From Fimbriimonadaceae bacterium (GTDB taxonomy: Bacteria > Armatimonadota > Fimbriimonadia > Fimbriimonadales > Fimbriimonadaceae), in the NCBI GenBank assembly GCA_947447315.1, contig CANFJD010000108.1:1-8421 (forward strand): a DNA stretch of 8,421 bases. Direction: 5' to 3'. A model generated the notes under the pieces. The model saw nothing but the letters and a program-made list of their open reading frames with translations, ran no database searches and was not told the origin of the DNA. Positions 1-6,202 of the stretch are shown one piece after another. Each line of letters starts with the position of its first letter. Position 1 is the stretch's first letter. A program made the translations under genes and the position numbers.

Positions 1-1261
1 AACCCAAAAGGGTAAGCCTTCGGTATTCCGGAGTGCAACGAACTCCGTGGTCGTGGTTTATCCGGAAACGAGCCAAAACGGCACCAGTTTGATGGTCGTC
101 CGCGTAACGGGAACCACCGTTTCGACACCGGCGGCGTTTGCTTTCGGAAACGGATTCACGGGCGTGAGTGAACTATCACTCACCGGCCGTTATAGAGGCG
201 AGAACCAAATTCTGGAAGCGGTGTTTACGGCGCAACTGAAGGGATCGACGGTTCCGGAAGTCTTCCGTGGTAACTCTGCGCTTCTGAATCCGTCGGTGGA
301 CGTCACCGACGGGATTCCTTGGAATCCTCTTCCTTATCGACTGGACGAACCATTAGTTTCTAAGGGAAGCGGTACCTACCAAGCCGAGGGTGTTAGCTTT
401 GACACTCGGCAGGCCGTGGTGTTACGACTCAGAGTAGGAACTAACGCGCCAATCGATATCGCTCAGCCGGGAACGCGGTCGGTAAACCCAGAGACCGGTG
501 TGATCTCGTTTGAAAGCACGTTAGGTGGTCGTGTCTTTATTGATCCGAGCGCCGGGACAGTCCGGTTCGCGGGTAGCGTTCCCGGTCGTAACTCGACAAT
601 ATTGCTTAGCTACGCGCCATTCTTCACTCGGGTGAGTGAAGGTCGAACTTCATACCGAAATCCGGTAGCGATGTTCGACAATCGCAAGACCAGTGACCTG
701 ACGTACTGGGTTCCTGGATCTCTGTCGAACTTCGCATTGAAGAACGATCGACTGGTGGTGATGGCGACTCGGGGAGGCGGTAATGGACAAGCAACGCGAC
801 CGGTGATGAAGACGCTGCGATTGGGCGTACGGCTCCCAGCGGCAATCTTGACCGCTGATAACGGTGCCGTGGTCTCTCTCGCGGTATCGGGCAACTCAGG
901 GCCTTATCAGGTTGATCCAGCAACGGGACGCGTCTACTTCACCACGGAAGACGACGGCAAGCCAATTCGGATCATTTACACCGCGGCGGATGCCACCGGG
1001 GCCTCGCTCGGTAGCGTTACGGTGGATGCGACCGTAGATTGGGTAACCGAGCTAGAAGAAGTGCAGATTCCCATCGAGCAGGCTGTGAACGAGGGAGGAT
1101 TATCCGCATTCATCGATCCGTTTGATCCGGCGTCTGCCGACGATCGACTCCGACGACCGCCGCTGTATTGGCTCATCTGGTCCAGCACTCGTGGCGGCGT
1201 TCCCGACCTGTACTTGCAGACAATCGCCCCAAGATTGGCTCCGGTGCCGCTGGGAAGATAA
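1..1261 (+). CDS. C-terminal part of a large beta-rich, probably exported protein of unknown function (5' truncated)
   Basis: The frame ending in TAA at 1259-1261 is open to the left edge (codons start at base 2), so the GTG at 47 is probably internal and the true start lies outside the window. I do not recognise the family. Counting from the codon at 47, a motif D/N-P-x-x-G-x-V/I-x-F recurs at residues 147-155, 166-174 and 290-298, each inside alternating hydrophobic/polar stretches that look like beta strands. Cysteines are absent and Thr, Ser, Val and Gly are abundant, as in secreted adhesin-like or Ig-like repeat proteins. The last 35 residues contain YWLIWSSTRGGVPDLYLQT, which resembles a TolB/WD40-like propeller blade motif (S-x-R-x-G-x-x-D-L-Y). 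It ends 242 bp before pilM with two inverted repeats between, so it is probably a separate transcription unit. Surface location is inference; no signal peptide can be seen because the N-terminus is missing. Confidence 0.8.
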   Translation, partial: TQKGKPSVFRSATNSVVVVYPETSQNGTSLMVVRVTGTTVSTPAAFAFGNGFTGVSELSLTGRYRGENQILEAVFTAQLKGSTVPEVFRGNSALLNPSVDVTDGIPWNPLPYRLDEPLVSKGSGTYQAEGVSFDTRQAVVLRLRVGTNAPIDIAQPGTRSVNPETGVISFESTLGGRVFIDPSAGTVRFAGSVPGRNSTILLSYAPFFTRVSEGRTSYRNPVAMFDNRKTSDLTYWVPGSLSNFALKNDRLVVMATRGGGNGQATRPVMKTLRLGVRLPAAILTADNGAVVSLAVSGNSGPYQVDPATGRVYFTTEDDGKPIRIIYTAADATGASLGSVTVDATVDWVTELEEVQIPIEQAVNEGGLSAFIDPFDPASADDRLRRPPLYWLIWSSTRGGVPDLYLQTIAPRLAPVPLGR

Positions 1262-1305
1262 GGAAACGTTAGCTAACTTATCGCGTCGTGGTGTAAGATG
1301 ATCCG

Positions 1306-1340
1306 CGATATCAAGGTAACTCCAGTTCTCCTTGATATCG
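1306..1340. repeat. Perfect 11-bp inverted repeat downstream of the first gene
   Basis: CGATATCAAGG at 1306-1316 is matched exactly by its reverse complement at 1330-1340, with a 13-base loop. Each arm also contains the palindrome GATATC. No U-tract follows on either strand, so it is not a canonical Rho-independent terminator. It could be a weak terminator or 3'-end stabilising hairpin for the upstream gene, or a dyad operator for the pil operon. Confidence 0.6.
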
Positions 1341-1363
1341 GTTGGATATAGACCAAAAATTTC

Positions 1364-1394
1364 GGCGTGACGTTTGCACTGCGAACGTCACGCC
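1364..1394. terminator. Strong hairpin between the first gene and pilM, possible terminator (U-tract only on the minus strand)
   Basis: GGCGTGACGTT at 1364-1374 pairs perfectly with 1384-1394. Three further pairs (one T-G wobble at 1375/1383, then 1376/1382 and 1377/1381) close an ACT triloop, giving a 14-bp stem. On the + strand the next bases are AAAGTGG, with no U-tract. Read on the minus strand, the stem is followed by GAAATTTTTGG, which is U-rich. As a classical terminator it therefore fits minus-strand transcription better, although no minus-strand gene is seen here. It may still end or stabilise the upstream transcript. Confidence 0.5.
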
Positions 1395-1503
1395 AAAGTG
1401 GAAGCGTCTAAACGGGCGTAGAGGATAGAGCGGGAGTCGGCTTCGACCCCAACTGTCTCTGCACCACCCGTTGAATAAATTGGGGAAGTAGGAATAACGT
1501 CGA
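1395..1503 (+). promoter_or_regulatory. Presumed pil operon promoter region and pilM leader
   Basis: This stretch separates the second hairpin from the pilM ATG and is where an operon promoter would be expected. I see no convincing -35/-10 pair. A purine-rich stretch at 1482-1492 (GGGGAAGTAGG), ending 11 bases before the ATG, can serve as ribosome binding site. The promoter assignment rests on position only. Confidence 0.3.
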
Positions 1504-2766
1504 ATGGCGAAAAAGCTTGGTAGCGTTCTAGGAATAGACATCGGTAGCCGAAAGATCAAGGTCTGCGAAGTTAAATCGCAGGGCAAAGAACCGGTCATCA
1601 CGGCCCTTGGCATCGTGGATACTCCGGAAGGCGCGGTAGATCACTCAGGGATTTATAATCCCGAAGCCGTTGGAGTCGCTCTAAAGGCTGCACTGCAGCA
1701 AGCAGGCGCATCGACGGGAGCAGCAGTGGTGAGCCTCGCCGGTCAGAACTCAGTTTTGGTACGAACTCTTGAAGTGCCAAAGATGAACAACGACGAATTG
1801 AAGGACCACATGGCGTGGGAAATCAATCGCAACATTCCGTTCGCGGAAAGCACGGTTGTTTCGGACTTTAAGCCTCTTGGTGGTGACGATCCCAATTCGC
1901 CGAATATGGATGTGGTGATGGCGATTGCCCCGCAGAGCGCAGTGGATACGATTCTGCAGCTTCTCAAGAAAGCAGGAAAGACGCCGGCCGCTCTTGACGT
2001 TGAGCCCCTTAGCATCGCTCGCAGCGTAGGCACCAGCTACTCGGATCTGTCGCCGACGGAAACGATCTGTGTGGTGGATATGGGTGCAAGCACCTGCGCG
2101 ATCAACATTTTCTCGAACAGCAAGCTGCTGATGCCGCGACAGATTCCGATTGGGGGAGATATGTTCACCCAAGCTCTCGCGAACGAGTACGCCGTGCCGC
2201 TTTCGGATGCGGAAGGCATTAAGTATCAAACCGAGATTCCGCGCAATGCAGCCGAGATTCGAGCGCAAGTTGTAAATCCGTTCGAAATCCCCGGTGCGCC
2301 GACGCAGGAGTTTCAGCCATATAACCCGTTTGCAGATGATGCTCCTCCCGCTTCGGCATTCACTTCGGTGGATCGATTCGCGGAAGCGGCTGAAGTGCCC
2401 GCTGAAGTCCCGCCGATGCAGGAGGACGTGGCGATGGTGCCCGCGCAGGAAGATTCGGAAGCAAACCGCCGATTCAATGCCCTGGCGCCGTTGTTGGATG
2501 ACTTCGTTGCCGAGATTCGGCGATCGATCGACTACTTCCGCAGCCGCGGCGGTAACGTCGACAAAATTTTCCTTTCTGGTGGAGGCACCAAGATTCGGGG
2601 TCTGGCAGAATATGTCAGCGCTGCAATCGGAGTTTCCTGTGACGCCTACGACCCGTTCCGGCGTCTCAATCTCAACGTGAAGAAGATCGCTCCAGACTTT
2701 GTCGATGAGCATCGCCAAGAGTTCGCAGTTGCCGTTGGAAACGGCCTTTGGATCTTCTTTGATTAA
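1504..2766 (+). CDS. pilM: PilM, actin-like cytoplasmic ATPase of the T4P alignment complex
   Basis: This 420-residue protein has the PilM/FtsA-like actin fold signatures: phosphate-1 loop IDIGSRKIK (11-19), phosphate-2 VVDMGAST (190-197), and adenosine motif LSGGGTKIRGL (357-367). The stretch LKDHMAWEINRNIPF (99-113) is typical of PilM. There is no signal peptide or membrane segment, which fits its known cytoplasmic site. By family knowledge it binds the N-terminal tail of PilN and links the PilN/O/P platform to the motor side. It is longer than the roughly 350-380 residues usual for PilM. The excess lies in a Pro/Ala/Glu-rich, probably disordered segment at about 255-320 with two NPF tripeptides (258-260, 274-276), placed before the helix NRRFNALAPLLDDFVAEI. 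The ATG at 1504 is preceded by a purine-rich ribosome site and gives the expected short N-terminus before the phosphate loop. It is the first gene of the operon; pilN starts 8 bp after its stop. Confidence 0.95.
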   Translation: MAKKLGSVLGIDIGSRKIKVCEVKSQGKEPVITALGIVDTPEGAVDHSGIYNPEAVGVALKAALQQAGASTGAAVVSLAGQNSVLVRTLEVPKMNNDELKDHMAWEINRNIPFAESTVVSDFKPLGGDDPNSPNMDVVMAIAPQSAVDTILQLLKKAGKTPAALDVEPLSIARSVGTSYSDLSPTETICVVDMGASTCAINIFSNSKLLMPRQIPIGGDMFTQALANEYAVPLSDAEGIKYQTEIPRNAAEIRAQVVNPFEIPGAPTQEFQPYNPFADDAPPASAFTSVDRFAEAAEVPAEVPPMQEDVAMVPAQEDSEANRRFNALAPLLDDFVAEIRRSIDYFRSRGGNVDKIFLSGGGTKIRGLAEYVSAAIGVSCDAYDPFRRLNLNVKKIAPDFVDEHRQEFAVAVGNGLWIFFD

Positions 2767-2774
2767 TCGGCGGA

Positions 2775-3719
2775 ATGAAGCTTAATCTATTACCGACGAA
2801 CATAAACAAGGGTGCGAAAACCCGCAACGCCATCATTGGATCGGTGTTGCTGGCCGCTCTCGGCATTGCCGGGATGGTTGCCTTGACCACGACCTCAAAC
2901 GATGCGTTGCGTTCGGCTAAGCAGGCCGAAGTCGATGCTCGTCCGAAGGCTGATCGGGCCGTCGCGACCGCGTTGCAGGCAGATGAGGTGATTGCTCAGG
3001 CAAAGGGCATTCTCACCAACTCAGCTCTCAGCGAAGCAGTTTTGAAGCATAGCGCGAATTATCCCGCGTTCTATGATCAGCTCTTGCCGCAAATTCCGAG
3101 CTACTTCCGGGTGACGCAGATCACGGCAACACCGTCATCGGCTGACTCTGTAACGGTGAATATTCAGGGTGTCCTTGATACCTATCAGCAATATGCCGAT
3201 CTCATGATTGGTCTGCTGCGAATTGCCAAGCTGGGTCCCGACGGGAAGCCGATGCTAGATCCGGCAACTAAGAAGCCGCTCTATCTCGTGCAGACGGTGG
3301 GTCGTAATGGCTACATTGACCGCAGCATGATCGTTCCGGCGTTGACGCCAGACGATCAGACCGGACGACCGCGATTGCCGGGCGACCCAACTCTGCCGGA
3401 TAACGAATTTGATCGACTAGCACTGTACGAAGCGAAAGCTGCCGTCCAGAGATTCGATGCTACCGGAGGCTTTGGCGACCCAACCGTTGCGCTCAAGGGT
3501 GCCGGGCCAGATTCATCTTTGATTAGCGTGACCATCGTGATGTCCGGAACCCTTCAGGTGCCGGATGTTACGAATACGTTGCGGGCTGCAATTTCTGCCA
3601 CCCCGGCTGCCCCTGCGGCTACGCCGGGAGCGGGAGCGCCTGCCGGTGGAGCGCCAGCGGCCGGAGCGGGTAGAGCAGCGGGAGCGACCGGTAGAACGGG
3701 CGCAGGAGACGTGGACTAA
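2775..3719 (+). CDS. pilN: PilN, bitopic inner-membrane T4P alignment protein
   Basis: The N-terminus MKLNLLPTNINKG carries the conserved NLLP motif that PilM binds in characterised systems. A single membrane segment follows at about 19-38, then a helical, coiled-coil-like stretch (42-95) and a periplasmic domain. The halves of a PilN ferredoxin-like core are recognisable at 113-150 (RVTQITATP...VTVNIQGVLDTYQQYADLMIGLL) and 248-260 (SLISVTIVMSGTL). At 314 residues it is much longer than the usual 180-200. About 95 extra residues (151-247) are inserted in the core, and an Ala/Pro/Gly-rich tail occupies 273-314. The start is 8 bp after the pilM stop with only GGCGGA directly before the ATG, a weak ribosome site, so translation is probably coupled to pilM. 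The stop overlaps the pilO start by one base (TAATG). The identification rests on the NLLP motif, topology and position between pilM and pilO. Confidence 0.9.
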   Translation: MKLNLLPTNINKGAKTRNAIIGSVLLAALGIAGMVALTTTSNDALRSAKQAEVDARPKADRAVATALQADEVIAQAKGILTNSALSEAVLKHSANYPAFYDQLLPQIPSYFRVTQITATPSSADSVTVNIQGVLDTYQQYADLMIGLLRIAKLGPDGKPMLDPATKKPLYLVQTVGRNGYIDRSMIVPALTPDDQTGRPRLPGDPTLPDNEFDRLALYEAKAAVQRFDATGGFGDPTVALKGAGPDSSLISVTIVMSGTLQVPDVTNTLRAAISATPAAPAATPGAGAPAGGAPAAGAGRAAGATGRTGAGDVD

Positions 3720-4549
3720 TGAAGCTAAGTGCGTGGGTTATCTATATCATTGGCCTAGCCGTTGCGATCATTGCGCTCAGCTTCGGTTACTTCCATCAGT
3801 ACGCTCCCAACACGGCAGAAGCAAAGCTCTATAACGATCGAGCCGCCGAACTGGAAGAGCAGGCTGCTTTGCAGAAGAAGGCAGAAAAGCGCGTCAAGGA
3901 CGCCGTGGCGCTCGTAAACACTTCATCCCTCAAGTGGAAGAAGGTTGTTGGGGCAAAAACGCCGGCGACGAGTGTTGGTGCGGGTGGGATTGACCTCGCG
4001 GTAAACCCGTGGCAGTTGTCTGTAGATACACAGAAGTTTGCGCGAAACGTTCAGCGCGCCGTGAACAAGCAGATTCACACCGGTGGCGTAAAGGTTTTAG
4101 AGGCTCCGACGGTGACGATCCCGGATGTAAACGCTCCGGTTAACGGGTTGCTGGCGAGTTTCTATAATTATCCGGCGTTCCCGTATCCGATTCTGATTCT
4201 TGACCTTGGTCAAGTCACGGTCGAAGGTACGTACGCTCAAATTCTTGAAAATGTCCGAGCCTACAGCTCCATGCCGCGGTACCTCGCGATGGCGGACGGA
4301 CTGAGTCTGACCGGCACCGATGACAAGTTGACGGGTACTTACCGAGTCCAGGTTGTCGGCTTCATTCGAGGTTCGTCGATCTATCCGAGCGTTCCAGAAG
4401 GGACGGCGGCGGCGGTTGCCGGCGGCGGTGGTGGATTTGGCGGTGGCGCAGGTCGACCTGGTGGATCTGCCGCAGCTGGACCTGGTGGCGGTGGCGCGGC
4501 CGGTGGCGGCGGTCGTCCCCAACGAGGAGGTTTGTCGGGTGGAAACTAA
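3719..4549 (+). CDS. pilO: PilO, bitopic inner-membrane T4P alignment protein with Gly-rich tail
   Basis: This is a 276-residue protein with one N-terminal membrane segment (about 5-25, WVIYIIGLAVAIIALSFGYF). A charged, Ala-rich helix predicted to form a coiled coil follows (about 32-68), and then an alpha/beta periplasmic domain. YPILILDLGQVTVEGTYAQILENVRAY (156-182) resembles the PilO/PilN-type pseudo-pilin core. By family knowledge PilO pairs with PilN through the coiled coil and core domains and contacts PilP. From residue 229 the protein turns into a low-complexity Gly/Ala tail (VAGGGGGFGGGAGRPGG and similar) reaching the C-terminus, which ordinary PilO lacks. The ATG overlaps the pilN stop as TAATG, indicating translational coupling. 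The pilP-like gene starts one base after its stop. Sequence similarity to classical PilO is low, so the call leans on topology and position. Confidence 0.87.
   Translation: MKLSAWVIYIIGLAVAIIALSFGYFHQYAPNTAEAKLYNDRAAELEEQAALQKKAEKRVKDAVALVNTSSLKWKKVVGAKTPATSVGAGGIDLAVNPWQLSVDTQKFARNVQRAVNKQIHTGGVKVLEAPTVTIPDVNAPVNGLLASFYNYPAFPYPILILDLGQVTVEGTYAQILENVRAYSSMPRYLAMADGLSLTGTDDKLTGTYRVQVVGFIRGSSIYPSVPEGTAAAVAGGGGGFGGGAGRPGGSAAAGPGGGGAAGGGGRPQRGGLSGGN
4403..4546 (+). repeat. Gly/Ala-rich low-complexity tail region of pilO
   Basis: Residues 229-276 are encoded mostly by GGC and GGT codons interspersed with GCN, Arg and Pro codons. The region has no regular period but is clearly compositionally distinct from the upstream pilO sequence. 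Confidence 0.8.
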
Positions 4550-4550
4550 C

Positions 4551-5315
4551 ATGAAAACTCTTTCCATGGCAATTGGCTGCCTGGCTTCGGTTGCCCTACT
4601 GGCCGGATGCGGCGGTGGTGGTGGCGCAGTCACGCCAACGTCAACGGTGCCGGCGGTCAAGCCGATTACTTTTAAGGCTCCGGTGGATGCCGGTGTCCCC
4701 GTGGCGCAACCCGAGGGAATAGATGCGATTCAGGCGAACGGTCGTACATATCGCGACGACTTGTTGCTCTTGGCGGCAAGAACGCCTTATCATCAGGTTG
4801 CTTCCAATGCGTTTAATCTCCGGTCAGCCGAGCGGGACTACGACAATGTTCAAGCAATGGAACGCGTGAATACCACGCAGGGTCCTTTCTCGATCATCTA
4901 TCAAGCTCCAGAAGATAAGACGCCGATTTCCGTCCTCGAACCGCAGCCGTATCGACGTCTCAGCGGCATCGTGATCGGTGAAGCAGTTACTGCGCTTATC
5001 GAAATGGGTGATGGAAGTACGCTTCTGATCCATCCGGGTGAGAAGATCCCGAATTCGGAGTGGTACGTGGTCTCGATTGATGAAGAGAAAGCAGTACTAC
5101 GACGCGGCGGAAACAAACTTCCTAAGCAGATTGTGGTTCGCCTCGAGTCGGCTCCCGTTGGAGTTGGTCCGAACGCCAGTCAAGGCGGCGGCAACTTTGG
5201 CACCGGTGGTCCTCCGGGCGGCTTTGGAGGTCCTGGTGGCCCTCCCGGTGGCTTTGGCGGGCCGGGTGGTCCTCCTGGTGGCTTCCAGGGCGGCGGAAAG
5301 GGCGGATCGGATTAA
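4551..5315 (+). CDS. pilP: PilP-like pilotin-linker lipoprotein with collagen-like Gly/Pro tail
   Basis: The ATG at 4551 gives a 254-residue protein starting with a lipoprotein signal peptide, MKTLSMAIGCLASVALLAGC, with lipobox LAGC and acylated Cys20. The same frame is open from 4353, but that extension overlaps pilO and would bury the signal peptide, so 4551 is chosen. After a Gly5 spacer comes a flexible region. At about 133-186 follows a compact beta domain (RRLSGIVIGEAVTALIEM, then DGSTLLIHPGEKI, then EWYVVSIDEEKAVLRR). Its pattern of a G-x-x-x-G strand, a D-G turn and a terminal I-D-x-x-K-A-V-L strand matches the PilP/GspC homology-region fold. Family members connect the PilN/PilO platform to secretin N-domains in the periplasm. 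Residues 211-253 are Gly-rich with three decapeptide GGPPGGFGGP-type repeats. It starts one base after pilO. The domain call is from pattern and synteny; classical PilP is about 175 residues. Confidence 0.8.
   Translation: MKTLSMAIGCLASVALLAGCGGGGGAVTPTSTVPAVKPITFKAPVDAGVPVAQPEGIDAIQANGRTYRDDLLLLAARTPYHQVASNAFNLRSAERDYDNVQAMERVNTTQGPFSIIYQAPEDKTPISVLEPQPYRRLSGIVIGEAVTALIEMGDGSTLLIHPGEKIPNSEWYVVSIDEEKAVLRRGGNKLPKQIVVRLESAPVGVGPNASQGGGNFGTGGPPGGFGGPGGPPGGFGGPGGPPGGFQGGGKGGSD
5205..5294 (+). repeat. Three tandem 30-bp units coding GGPPGGFGGP repeats
   Basis: Units at 5205-5234, 5235-5264 and 5265-5294 encode GGPPGGFGGP, GGPPGGFGGP and GGPPGGFQGG. The first two peptides are identical while the DNA differs at several third positions, so the peptide is conserved more than the DNA. 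The unit is unlike the Gly/Phe/Gln tail of the next gene. Confidence 0.85.
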
Positions 5316-5355
5316 TTTATCCACCGCCACTCAAACAAATTCGACATTCACGGCA

Positions 5356-5361
5356 TATAAT
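5356..5361 (+). promoter_or_regulatory. Candidate -10 box (TATAAT) of an internal promoter before the secretin genes
   Basis: A perfect TATAAT lies in the 111-bp gap between the pilP-like gene and the secretin N-domain gene. The -35 position at 17-bp spacing (5333-5338, AAACAA) is a poor match and there is no extended TG motif. Transcription would start near 5368 and leave a leader of about 60 bases. Confidence is moderate because a six-base match alone can occur by chance, but it lies in one of the few real gaps of the operon. Confidence 0.45.
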
Positions 5362-5379
5362 GCATATTGAAATTGACGG

Positions 5380-5397
5380 TAACGGTGAGAGCCGTTA
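5380..5397 (+). promoter_or_regulatory. Leader hairpin with GAGA tetraloop
   Basis: TAACGG (5380-5385) pairs with CCGTTA (5392-5397). A T-G wobble (5386/5391) closes a GAGA loop of the GNRA type. It lies about 12 bases after the presumed transcription start and 29 bases before the GTG start. An alternative pairing, TTAGG (5395-5399) with CCTAA (5421-5425), would share bases 5395-5397 and enclose the GGAG ribosome site. I do not recognise a known riboswitch. Confidence 0.35.
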
Positions 5398-5426
5398 GGC
5401 ATCGGAATCTTGGAGACTATCCTAAA

Positions 5427-6149
5427 GTGAGTAAAACAGTAAAACTTGCACTCGGCGCGCTGATGGGCATTGCGCTCGTCGGAGCCCTACCAGTATCGGC
5501 GTATGCCCAAGACGATCCGGGCAGCCGAATCATCCCTAAGGTCGAATATGACCAGGCGGATGTCCGGGACGTTCTGAAGGCACTCTTCAAGACGGCCGGC
5601 AATCCTAGCTACACGATTGACCAAAACGTTCTCGGAACCGTAACAACCAATCTCACCAACGTGACTTTGGATGTGGCTCTTCAGAACATCCTGCGTCAGG
5701 TGGATGCCACCTACCGGCTCGAAGCGGGTACGTATCAGATCATCAAAAAGCAGATCGATACCGGAACCTTGCCAACCGACAATACGCAAGTAGCTCCGAC
5801 CACCAACAAGGTTATTCGGCGCATTCAGATTAAGTACGGCGATCCGCTCGTGATTGCCCTCCTCGTCGGAACCGATAAGGGAAGCCAGGATTTCAGCCTG
5901 TTCCCAGAGCGATCGACCATCGTCAATGGATCTGCCCTTGGCGGTAGTGGTGGCGGCGGCGGCGGCGGCGGCTTTGGTGGCGGCGGTCAAGGTAGCGGCG
6001 GCTTCGGCGGCGGCGGCTTTGGTGGTGGCGGTCAAGGTGGCGGCGGCTTCGGGGGAGGCGGCAGTAGCTTTGGTGGCGGCGGTGGCGGCGGCGGCCGAGG
6101 TGGCGGCGGCTTCGGCGGCGGCGGCGGCGGACGGGGCGGCGGATTTTAA
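5427..6149 (+). CDS. Stand-alone secretin N-domain (STN) protein with poly-Gly tail
   Basis: The GTG at 5427 is preferred over the upstream TTG at 5367. It has GGAG 11 bases upstream and directly yields a signal peptide, MSKTVKLALGALMGIALVGA with cleavage likely after AYA (25-27). The mature protein holds one secretin/TonB short N-terminal (N0) domain at about 35-107: IIPKVEYDQADVRDVLKALF, TVTTNLTNVTLDVALQNILR and GTYQIIKK are its characteristic strands and helices. RRIQIKYGDPLVIALLVG (131-148) looks like the first strand and helix of an N1 ring-building domain. There the fold breaks off into a 70-residue tail (171-240) of Gly with spaced Phe and Gln, ending GGGF. No secretin barrel follows. 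It is encoded 53 bp before pilQ, whose N-terminus has the same order of parts, so it is probably a periplasmic accessory to the PilQ ring or a duplicated PilQ fragment. The role is inferred. Confidence 0.85.
   Translation: MSKTVKLALGALMGIALVGALPVSAYAQDDPGSRIIPKVEYDQADVRDVLKALFKTAGNPSYTIDQNVLGTVTTNLTNVTLDVALQNILRQVDATYRLEAGTYQIIKKQIDTGTLPTDNTQVAPTTNKVIRRIQIKYGDPLVIALLVGTDKGSQDFSLFPERSTIVNGSALGGSGGGGGGGGFGGGGQGSGGFGGGGFGGGGQGGGGFGGGGSSFGGGGGGGGRGGGGFGGGGGGRGGGF
5937..6146 (+). repeat. GGC/GGT triplet-rich region coding a Gly/Phe/Gln tail
   Basis: Residues 171-240 are nearly all Gly codons, with a pure (GGC)7 run at 5952-5972. Imperfect units of the type GGFGGGGQGS follow, with Phe at residues 183, 193, 198, 208, 215, 229 and 240. 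The triplet-repeat DNA is prone to in-frame expansion and contraction. Confidence 0.85.
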
Positions 6150-6202
6150 TCTGCTTCGTCATTCAACAACTAACTTTGTAACGAGAGGGACAACTAACGA
6201 TA

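Noticed and set aside
1477..1503. TTGAAT (1471-1476) and GAATAA (1492-1497) as a pilM promoter
   Set aside because: The spacing is only 15 bp and the start point would fall on the pilM ATG, over the ribosome site. The match to consensus is weak.
1750..2718. A 322-codon open frame on the minus strand opposite pilM
   Set aside because: It lies wholly inside the clearly conserved pilM gene. Its translation is Arg/His-rich without recognisable domains, as expected of a mirror frame in moderate-GC coding DNA.
4353..4550. 66-codon upstream extension of the pilP-like gene
   Set aside because: It overlaps pilO in another frame, is Arg/Val/Ala-rich, and would place the lipoprotein signal peptide internally. 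The ATG at 4551 starts exactly at the signal peptide.
5367..5426. TTG start giving 20 extra residues on the STN protein
   Set aside because: No ribosome site precedes it, it would coincide with the presumed transcription start, and the extension precedes an otherwise perfect signal peptide. The GTG at 5427 has a proper GGAG upstream.
5937..6146. Repeat array resembling a CRISPR or non-coding satellite
   Set aside because: The repeats are codon-phased Gly triplets within an open frame, with no constant-length repeats separated by unique spacers.
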